Assembly: GCA_900470195.1 (NCBI GenBank)
Contig: UEIJ01000001.1
Span: 62,001 to 126,000, forward strand
Length of the DNA stretch: 64,000 nucleotides
Direction: 5' to 3'
Origin: Hyphomicrobiales bacterium
GTDB taxonomy: Bacteria > Pseudomonadota > Alphaproteobacteria > Rhizobiales > Rhizobiaceae
Shown here piece by piece: positions 57,134 through 64,000 of the stretch. Position 1 is the first letter of the stretch. Each line of letters starts with the position of its first letter. The position numbers and the translations under genes are program-made. The notes beneath the pieces are model-generated. The model was given only the letters and a program-made list of their open reading frames with translations, made no database searches and was not told the DNA's origin.

Positions 57134-58171
57134 ATGAACCTGCCCATGCGCACCGTCGCCCTCGCCGCTTCTGCCGCTGCCTTGCTGGCAAGCGCCCCGG
57201 CTTTCGCCAAGGAACCCGAAACCATTAAGCCGAAAGTGATGGTCATCACCATGTTCGGCGAGGAAGCCAAGCCATGGCTGGAAGGCGAAAAGTTCACGCA
57301 GAAGATCAAGCTGCCCGGTCTCAACCCTGAATATCCGGAGATCGACTGCACCGCCGAAGGCCTTTGCCACATGACGACGGCCATGGGGTTCGCCAATGCT
57401 GCAAGCTCGGTTTCCGCGATGGCGCTGAGCGACAAGCTCGACCTCAGCCACACCTATTTCCTGATCGCGGGTATTGCCGGTGTCGACCCGAAGCATGGCA
57501 CGCTCGGCTCGGCGCATTGGGCAAAATATGCCATCGACGCCAATCTGAACCATCGCATCGACATTCGTGAAGCGCCTGAAGGCTCGCCCACGGATTTCTT
57601 CGGCCTCGGCGCGGCAAAGCCCGGCGAAAAGCCGAAATGGGCCGCCGGCACGGAGGTCTTCGAGCTGAACGGCAAGCTTGCCGACTACGCGCTGACGACG
57701 ACCAAGGGCGTCGAACTTCTCGATAGCGACGCGGCGAAGGAATATCGCAAGCACTACACGGAAGAAGCGGCAACCGGCGCGCCGAAGGTCACGATCTGCG
57801 ACACGGCGTCGGGCGATACCTACTGGCACGGCGCAAAACTCGGTGAAGCCATGGCCGAATGGTCGAAGCTGCTTACCGACGGCAAGGCCGATTATTGCAC
57901 CTCGCAGATGGAGGACAACGCCACGCTGACCGCGCTGAAACGCGCCGCCGAAGCTGGCAAGCTCGATTTCGCCCGCATCGCGCTGCTGCGCACCGCCTCG
58001 AATTTCGACCGTCAGGGCAAGGACCAGACGGCGGCTCAATCGCTTGCCGCAAATTCCGGCGGCTTCCCGCTTGCCACGGCCAACGCCTACCGCGTCGGCA
58101 AGGCTTACGCCGACAGCATCATCCAGAACTGGAACGCTTGGGAAAAGGCGCCGCAAACAGTGGCGCAATAA
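57134..58171 (+). CDS. Purine nucleoside permease-family (NUP) exported protein
   Basis: 345 residues. Signal peptide (about 1-25, ending in APAFA). The mature part resembles the NUP family, named from a fungal nucleoside permease and related in fold to nucleoside phosphorylases: PKVMVITMFGEEAKPWL, FLIAGIAGVDPKHGTLGS and ICDTASGDTYWHG are the clearest motifs. It has no transmembrane segments after the signal, so it is probably a periplasmic nucleoside-binding or hydrolysing protein. A terminator follows. Confidence 0.8.
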   Translation: MNLPMRTVALAASAAALLASAPAFAKEPETIKPKVMVITMFGEEAKPWLEGEKFTQKIKLPGLNPEYPEIDCTAEGLCHMTTAMGFANAASSVSAMALSDKLDLSHTYFLIAGIAGVDPKHGTLGSAHWAKYAIDANLNHRIDIREAPEGSPTDFFGLGAAKPGEKPKWAAGTEVFELNGKLADYALTTTKGVELLDSDAAKEYRKHYTEEAATGAPKVTICDTASGDTYWHGAKLGEAMAEWSKLLTDGKADYCTSQMEDNATLTALKRAAEAGKLDFARIALLRTASNFDRQGKDQTAAQSLAANSGGFPLATANAYRVGKAYADSIIQNWNAWEKAPQTVAQ

Positions 58172-58202
58172 GCCTGTAATGGAATAACGATTCAAAAAGC
58201 GG

Positions 58203-58227
58203 AGGCGCCCTGCCGGGCGCCTTTTTT
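58203..58227 (+). terminator. Intrinsic terminator of the NUP gene
   Basis: AGGCGCCC-tgcc-GGGCGCCT stem with six T. Confidence 0.88.
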
Positions 58228-58282
58228 GATCGCTAATCTGAATCGCATTTCAACGCCTTGGCCGTCGCGATTAAAGCGTCGC

Positions 58283-58564
58283 TCAATCCGCGGTCGCCAG
58301 ACGGCGCATGGTGAACTCGATCACATCGTCCGGCCGCTCGCACCAGCTTTCGATCTCGGTCCAGTAGGCAGCCTTCGGGAATGTCTCGAACCACTCGCGC
58401 GCCTTTTCACGCGCTGCCAGCCTCGGCAGGGTGAATGTCTCGCGGATGAAGCCATCGCGCGGCATCCGGCTTTTCGTGCTCTGCTTCGTACTTTTCTGGG
58501 CGCGGCTCTTCTCGAGCTGCTTGCGCAGGCCTTCAAGCGGTGGACGGGGCGGTGTTGCTGTCAT
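58283..58564 (-). CDS. Small conserved-looking hypothetical protein
   Basis: 93 residues. A basic, disordered N-terminal half (PPLEGLRKQLEKSRAQKS) is followed by a folded C-terminal half with aromatic residues (FTLPRLAAREKAREWFETFP, then AYWTEIESWCERPDDVIEF). I do not recognise the family. ATG 58564 has a GGGAAGG site and codon use is GC-rich at third positions. It is a lone gene convergent with the NUP gene. Confidence 0.65.
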   Translation of the reverse strand: MTATPPRPPLEGLRKQLEKSRAQKSTKQSTKSRMPRDGFIRETFTLPRLAAREKAREWFETFPKAAYWTEIESWCERPDDVIEFTMRRLATAD

Positions 58565-58735
58565 GCGGGGCCCTTCCCGGCACTTCCAAACCTTAGGTAG
58601 AGAAAGATAGGGGAGCAGGTTCGCAAAGACGAGTCTTTTCTTGGGGAGAGGGTCTATACTGGCTTCCCGCAATGCGCTTCCTGCTTTGCGGCGAAGCGGG
58701 ATTTTGGTAAGCCAAGCAATAATAGTTCATCCATT

Positions 58736-59808
<1,073 letters not shown>

Positions 59809-59820
59809 GAGACTGAATGA

Positions 59821-59849
59821 AAAGGGCCGGTTTCCCGGCCCTTTGTTTT
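59821..59849. terminator. Terminator between hemF and the acetyltransferase gene
   Basis: AAAGGGCCGG-ttt-CCCGGCCCTTTGTTTT between convergent genes. Confidence 0.85.
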
Positions 59850-60342
59850 AAACATTGAAGGCCATGTCATAGGCGACATCGCCTTCCGGCATGTCCGGCC
59901 CAAAGGCCAGACACTGGAAATATTCCGCTGGCACACCCGGCAGTTTCAGCCGCTGATCGGCTCTGAAGCCGAAGCGCCCGTAATAGCCGGGATCACCCAT
60001 CAGGACGCAGCCTTTGGCTCCTTCCTGCCGCAGAATGGCAAGACCCTCGCGGATAAGCATGCCGCCGATCCCCTCGCCTTGCCGGTCAGGCAAAACCGAG
60101 ACAGGCCCGAGCCCATACCAACCCTTGTCCTCGCCGCCGATCAGGACGGGCGAAAAGGCGACGTGTCCCAGAAGCCGCCTGTCCTCTTCCATGACCAGCG
60201 ACAGGGCGAGCGCCTTTGCGGCACGAAGCGCATCGACGATTTCCCCTTCCTTCCCGCTGCTATGGGCCGCGTTGCGGAATGCCTCATCCGTCAGAGACCG
60301 GATTTCGGCGGCGTCCTCTGGCGTTTCCCTGCGAATATGCAT
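59848..60342 (-). CDS. GNAT N-acetyltransferase (YjhQ-like position)
   Basis: 164 residues, one GNAT domain. Motif A is GPVSVLPDRQGEGIGGMLI with the CoA loop QGEGIG at 88-93; YYGRFGFRADQ near the end is typical of the COG3153/YhbS group. ATG 60342 begins ten bases after the yjhX-like stop, so the two genes are likely one transcript. In E. coli the YjhX toxin is paired with an acetyltransferase YjhQ reported as its antitoxin; by order and domain type this gene could be that partner. Confidence 0.85.
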   Translation of the reverse strand: MHIRRETPEDAAEIRSLTDEAFRNAAHSSGKEGEIVDALRAAKALALSLVMEEDRRLLGHVAFSPVLIGGEDKGWYGLGPVSVLPDRQGEGIGGMLIREGLAILRQEGAKGCVLMGDPGYYGRFGFRADQRLKLPGVPAEYFQCLAFGPDMPEGDVAYDMAFNV

Positions 60343-60352
60343 GAAGCCCCCT

Positions 60353-60607
60353 TTACCGGTTATTTGCCTGGGCGCGGACATTTTCGCGGCCCTTCAAGGA
60401 GATGCGATAAGGGCTGCCCATGCGCGATTCGATCAGCCGTTTGCGGCGCAATTGCTGGAAAATCGCCATCGTGCAATCGGAAAGCAGATAGCCTTCACGG
60501 GTATAGCATTCGATTTCGCAGATGCGTCCGTCTTCGCGCAGATGGCGGATGTAACCGCCCTGCGCCAGCACGTGCAACACGCGCTGTTCCATGCGTGAGA
60601 TATTCAT
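60353..60607 (-). CDS. YjhX/TopAI-family protein (UPF0386)
   Basis: 84 residues, the family's exact size. NISRMEQRVLHVLAQGGYI, then CYTREGYLLSDCTMAIFQQL and the C-terminal PYRISLKGRENVRAQANNR match UPF0386/YjhX closely. The E. coli protein inhibits topoisomerase I and acts as a toxin with YjhQ as antitoxin. ATG 60607 gives the family start; the frame is open to 60703 but those residues are foreign to it. The DNA from 60608 to 60879 shows no gene. Confidence 0.88.
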   Translation of the reverse strand: MNISRMEQRVLHVLAQGGYIRHLREDGRICEIECYTREGYLLSDCTMAIFQQLRRKRLIESRMGSPYRISLKGRENVRAQANNR

Positions 60608-60879
60608 TGTCGTTAATGCCTGGATGGAAACCATGACAAGCATCAGCCATCGCGGACGGTGAACCATCCACGGCCAATGCCGTTTCCGCTCCTGGACCTG
60701 CATGTCAGGCGCTTTCAGCGCCCGTCACTTGCAGTTTCGTCCGGAACGCTCAAAGGCTTCCGACAATCTCCAGCATCAACAATTCCTCTTCCAGAGGCAG
60801 AAGGTTAAGAGGGCTACACCGCCCTCTGCCAGTATCTAAAATCCTACGGGCCGGAAGTCAAACCAGCGTCAGGCCAGCC

Positions 60880-61716
60880 TCAGTTCTTCGGCTGATTACG
60901 AAGCTTCTCGGCTTCGGCGTAGAACTTCTTTTCCCACTCATTGTGGTTATCGAGCCCTTCCTTGATGAAGGGCGTGAAGATGGCGAGGTTCATCAGGCAC
61001 CAGTTGACGAAACGGGCCGGGAACTTCAGCGGCTTCACGAAGTCGACGAACAGCACCACGCGGGTCTTGTCGGTGTGGTTCCATGCCTCATGCTCATAGG
61101 CATCGTCAAAAATCAGAACCTTGCCTTCCTGCCAGTGGCAGACTTGCTTGTCCACGCGAATGGCCAGCTTGTCGTTAGGCTCCGGCACGATGAGGCCAAG
61201 ATGCAGGCGCAGCACGCCATTATAGGGTCCGCGATGCGGCGGCAGATGCTTGCCCGGCTCGAAGATGGAAAACATCGCCGTCGTGAGACCCGGGATCTTG
61301 TTGACGATGCGCCAGGTTTCCGGGCAGGCCTTGATGTTCTGCTCCGACTTCACGCCGAAACCAAGCAGGAAGAAAGTCTTCCAGCGATTGTCGGTCGAGA
61401 TTGTCTTCACATCGGTCGAAATATCCTGAAAGGAAGGCAGTTCGCTCTGGCGCAGGAGAACCTTGTCCAGTTCCTTGCGGATGGCGGGCCATTCCTTCTC
61501 GATTTCCGCCGCCCATGGGAAAGTCGCGTTGTCATAGACCGGCGGATTGCCAAGCTTGGCATATTTCAGGTTGAGACCTTCGGCCCAGGATACGATCCCC
61601 ATGAAGAAACGGGTGATCCGGCTTGGCCGGTCCATCGCGGCGATGCCCTCCGTGCCAAATTTCTGCTTCGGATCGGTCGCTGCCTTGTCTTGTATCGATG
61701 TATCGGGGTTGGACAT
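60880..61716 (-). CDS. Aspartyl/asparaginyl beta-hydroxylase-fold dioxygenase (LpxO/OlsC-like)
   Basis: 278 residues. The Fe(II)/2-oxoglutarate core has LPPHRGPYNGVLRLHLGL (first metal His) and IFDDAYEHEAWNHTDKTRVVLFVD (second metal His and the Arg that binds the co-substrate). LpxO-type members hydroxylate the secondary acyl chain of lipid A or of ornithine lipids (OlsC) at the inner membrane. The C-terminal hydrophobic stretch FVNWCLMNLAIFTPFI could anchor it. Which lipid is modified cannot be told. ATG 61716. Confidence 0.8.
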   Translation of the reverse strand: MSNPDTSIQDKAATDPKQKFGTEGIAAMDRPSRITRFFMGIVSWAEGLNLKYAKLGNPPVYDNATFPWAAEIEKEWPAIRKELDKVLLRQSELPSFQDISTDVKTISTDNRWKTFFLLGFGVKSEQNIKACPETWRIVNKIPGLTTAMFSIFEPGKHLPPHRGPYNGVLRLHLGLIVPEPNDKLAIRVDKQVCHWQEGKVLIFDDAYEHEAWNHTDKTRVVLFVDFVKPLKFPARFVNWCLMNLAIFTPFIKEGLDNHNEWEKKFYAEAEKLRNQPKN

Positions 61717-61797
61717 CTCATATTCTTTCAAAACGCGCGCTAAAAAGTTTTCATCTATAAAGCGATGAAACTACGGCTGAAATTTGCAGGCAAGCCA

Positions 61798-63069
61798 TTA
61801 GCTATTCATTTTATCGCGATCAAGTTTGTCCAGAAGCGCGGCACGGTCAAGGCTAAAACCGGAGTCTATCCAGAAAGTTTCCAAAGACCGCAATACCTCA
61901 CCGAGTCCCGGCCCTTTCTCGATGCCAAGCGCCAGAAGATCGCTGCCCGTGACAGGGAAAACAGGCGCATCGTAGCGCTCGGCGGCTTCCAGAAGGCGCG
62001 CGAAACCACCGGCGCGGATCATCGCATCATCGCTGCCCGCAGCATCGGCCCGCGCCGCGGCATAGGCCAGACGAATGCGGTCGAGCACCGCCTGTTTGCT
62101 GCCGCGATAGATGGTCTTCTTCAACGCCTGTTCGGAAAGTTCCGGCTTGACTGCATCGGCGCGCGCCCAGGCTTCGAGGCGCGCCCTTTCCGCATTGGAC
62201 ATTTTGAGCCGCTTGCCCATCTCTTCCATCCGCACCGCGTCCGGCGGCACGATGCTTTCGAGCCTGAGCAGCGGATCGGCCTGCCATCCAAGATCGGCCT
62301 CGGTCCGTACCAGCCCATGAATGGCGTCGATACCCCATTTCTCGCTTTCCGGCAGAACGAGGTTCAGGACCCCTGCCTGACGCATCCACAAAAGCGCGCG
62401 CGACGGATCGGGAGCCGACAGAAGTTTCTTCAGTTCCGACCAGACCCGTTCGGCGGAAAGCTGCGCAAGGCCGTCTTTCAGCCGCGCGCTGGCGCGCAAG
62501 CCGTCAGCCTCGGGCCGTCCCGAACCGTACCAGGCGAAGAAGCGGAAGAAACGCAGGATGCGCAGATAATCCTCGCGAATGCGCTGTTCCGCATCGCCGA
62601 TGAAGCGCAAAGTCCGGGTTTCGATATCGGCAAGCCCGCCCACATCGTCGATCACGGTGCCATCTGCGGTCGCATAGAGTGCGTTGATGGTGAAATCGCG
62701 CCGCTCCGCATCGGCCTTCCAGTCGGTCCCGAAAGCCACTTTCGCATGGCGGCCATCCGTCTCCACATCCTGCCGCAGCGTCGTCACCTCGAACGGATGC
62801 CCCTGCACGACAACGGTGATGGTGCCGTGATCGATACCGGTCGGCACCGGCTTGAAGCCGGCCTCCTTCGCCAGCCTGACGGTCTCCTGCGGCAGATGCG
62901 TCGTTGCCAGATCGACATCGCTCACCTTGCTGCCAAGCAGCGTGTTGCGCACTGCGCCGCCGACCACGCGCGCCTCGCCGCCGTCGCGGTTCAACGCCCC
63001 GAACAGGGCCTGCAACGGCTTTGCCTTCAGCCAGTCCGCCTTGCCGGCAATATTGATACTCTCACTCAA
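61798..63069 (-). CDS. cca: CCA tRNA nucleotidyltransferase
   Basis: 423 residues. Class II nucleotidyltransferase head with VVGGAVRNTLLGSKVSDVDLATTH, and GRHAKVAFGTDWKADAERRDFTINALY; the RNA-binding head RLRFIGDAEQRIREDYLRILRFFRF is complete. It adds or repairs the CCA end of tRNAs. ATG 63069 overlaps the NUDIX stop by four bases. Confidence 0.95.
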   Translation of the reverse strand: MSESINIAGKADWLKAKPLQALFGALNRDGGEARVVGGAVRNTLLGSKVSDVDLATTHLPQETVRLAKEAGFKPVPTGIDHGTITVVVQGHPFEVTTLRQDVETDGRHAKVAFGTDWKADAERRDFTINALYATADGTVIDDVGGLADIETRTLRFIGDAEQRIREDYLRILRFFRFFAWYGSGRPEADGLRASARLKDGLAQLSAERVWSELKKLLSAPDPSRALLWMRQAGVLNLVLPESEKWGIDAIHGLVRTEADLGWQADPLLRLESIVPPDAVRMEEMGKRLKMSNAERARLEAWARADAVKPELSEQALKKTIYRGSKQAVLDRIRLAYAAARADAAGSDDAMIRAGGFARLLEAAERYDAPVFPVTGSDLLALGIEKGPGLGEVLRSLETFWIDSGFSLDRAALLDKLDRDKMNS

Positions 63070-63689
63070 ACGTAGAGCCTTTCATAAAGTCCGCGAATGA
63101 TACCGGCGGTTGCCCCCCAGATGAATCGCTCGTGATAGGGCATGGCGTAATAAAAGCGTTCCTTGCCGTTGAACATCCTGCTTTCACGGCGATGGTTCAC
63201 CGGGTTCATCAGGAAGGACAGCGGCACCTCGAAAATATCGGCCACTTCGTCCGGGTTGGGATGCACGTCGAACGGCGTTTTCACCACCGCCAGAATGGGC
63301 GTGATCGAAAAGCCGCTGCCCGTCAGATAGCGCGGCAGATTGCCGATGATCTCGGCGCGATCCGCCGCAAGCCCGATTTCTTCATTGGCCTCGCGCAGTG
63401 CCGCCCGTTCCGCCGTGCCGTCTTCCGGGTCGATTGCCCCGCCCGGAAAGGCGATCTGGCCGGAATGCTTGCGCAACGTGTCGGTGCGCTGCGTCAGGAG
63501 CAGCGTGGCTTCCGAGCCGCGATCCACCACCGGCACCAGCACGGCGGCATCGCGCATTTTCGCGGTCACCATGGCCTGCGTGAAATCGGGATTAAGCGAA
63601 TGATCGCCCGTTACCGCATCGTGGTCCGGACGCCATTGCCGGACCCGGTCGGCAAAATCACCGGCTGAAAAGGCAGGAAAGCCGCTCAT
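63066..63689 (-). CDS. CoA pyrophosphatase (NUDIX, NudL-like)
   Basis: 207 residues. The Nudix box GGAIDPEDGTAERAALREANEEIGL (with Asp at the position usually Glu, as in NudL) is preceded by the CoAse motif LLTQRTDTLRKHSGQIAFPG. It hydrolyses CoA to 4'-phosphopantetheine and 3',5'-ADP. It overlaps its neighbours by four bases on both sides, so DUF1285-NUDIX-cca is one translationally coupled operon. Confidence 0.92.
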   Translation of the reverse strand: MSGFPAFSAGDFADRVRQWRPDHDAVTGDHSLNPDFTQAMVTAKMRDAAVLVPVVDRGSEATLLLTQRTDTLRKHSGQIAFPGGAIDPEDGTAERAALREANEEIGLAADRAEIIGNLPRYLTGSGFSITPILAVVKTPFDVHPNPDEVADIFEVPLSFLMNPVNHRRESRMFNGKERFYYAMPYHERFIWGATAGIIRGLYERLYV

Positions 63690-64000
63690 TGCAATGCCGC
63701 CTCCAGCGCATCGGACGCCATGATCGGAAAGACCGCGCCGCCGGAGCGGACCGAAAATGTCGGCACGCCGTCGATTTCGATTTCCTCGCCCAGCGCCACC
63801 AGATCATACATCACGGCGCGCCCGATCAGCGCTTCAAGGCGACCGCGCACCAGCACATAAGGCTTGAGGCCACCGCTTTCCCGCTCGACCACGAAGCGTA
63901 AGGGATGCTGCGCATCGGCAGTCACCACGTCACCCACATTGGTGCGGAAGGTGAGCGCCTGCGTCTCGCCTTCGCCCGAAACGTCCATCTCGACGGCAAT
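63686..64000 (-). CDS. DUF1285-family protein, partial at the window edge
   Basis: The frame is open to the last base of the window, so the N terminus lies outside; about 104 residues are visible. GLKPYVLVRGRLEALIGRAVMYDLVAL and FSVRSGGAVFPI are the C-terminal part of DUF1285, a cytoplasmic family without a proven role. It is the first visible gene of the operon with the NUDIX enzyme and cca. Confidence 0.8.
   Translation of the reverse strand: MAVEMDVSGEGETQALTFRTNVGDVVTADAQHPLRFVVERESGGLKPYVLVRGRLEALIGRAVMYDLVALGEEIEIDGVPTFSVRSGGAVFPIMASDALEAALQ

Overview
The window is ordinary chromosomal DNA from an alphaproteobacterium of the order Rhizobiales, most probably the genus Brucella in its broad sense (including the former Ochrobactrum). 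The grounds are gene content and order recalled from that group: a trxB-lsrB/vtlR pair beside lrp and an LPS-core glycosyltransferase, a BA14K antigen, a Brucella membrane-fusogenic (UbiK/BMFP) protein, petABC followed by trmL, and short palindromic repeats scattered between genes. Coding density is high and GC-rich third positions are usual. I see no rRNA, tRNA, insertion sequence, phage or CRISPR array. The window starts inside a TetR-like gene and ends inside a DUF1285 gene.

Layout. 0.4-3 kb: glutathione S-transferase, aspartate aminotransferase and, antisense to the flanking genes, a small RNA of the AbcR (alpha-r15) type. 3-8.3 kb: a five-gene operon of a metallophosphoesterase and a Ugp-like ABC importer, preceded by TGTCA repeats phased at 11 bp that look like tandem PHO boxes. 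8.4-14.2 kb: lsrB/vtlR, trxB, a TrkH potassium transporter, lrp, a wadC-like glycosyltransferase and greA. 14.5-19.3 kb: envelope and small-molecule genes (DUF1176, two DMT-type membrane proteins, an extensin-like zinc-peptidase-like lipoprotein, a thioesterase, an SH3 protein). 19.5-24 kb: a UvrB with long tails, then an HxlR regulator divergent from a quinone-oxidoreductase-like gene. 24-28.3 kb: Kazal-type lipoprotein, lytic transglycosylase, cspA, BA14K protein, MBL hydrolase.

28.4-32.7 kb: ilvE divergent from a MarR regulator with a candidate operator inside its promoter, followed by an OmpR-type response regulator and histidine kinase. 33-41 kb: csaA, YbjN protein, ubiK, lgt, an NDUFAF7-type methyltransferase, pgeF, a creatinase-like M24 protein, a lipoprotein and prs. 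41-49.4 kb: chromate transporter, a HerA-like ATPase, a second small RNA with a clear promoter and terminator, rplY-pth-ychF, two tandem MaoC proteins and apt. 49.6-58.2 kb: the cytochrome bc1 operon petABC, two full-length ABC exporters, trmL and a periplasmic purine nucleoside permease-type protein. 58.3-64 kb: hemF, a YjhX (TopAI)-like toxin with an acetyltransferase neighbour, an LpxO/AspH-type hydroxylase, and the cca-NUDIX-DUF1285 operon.

Most of the window is housekeeping. The parts most worth a second look are the two small RNAs, the PHO-box-controlled phosphodiesterase/transporter operon, the YjhX/acetyltransferase pair, the MarR operator, and several families of palindromic repeats, two of which supply or abut the stop codons of neighbouring genes.
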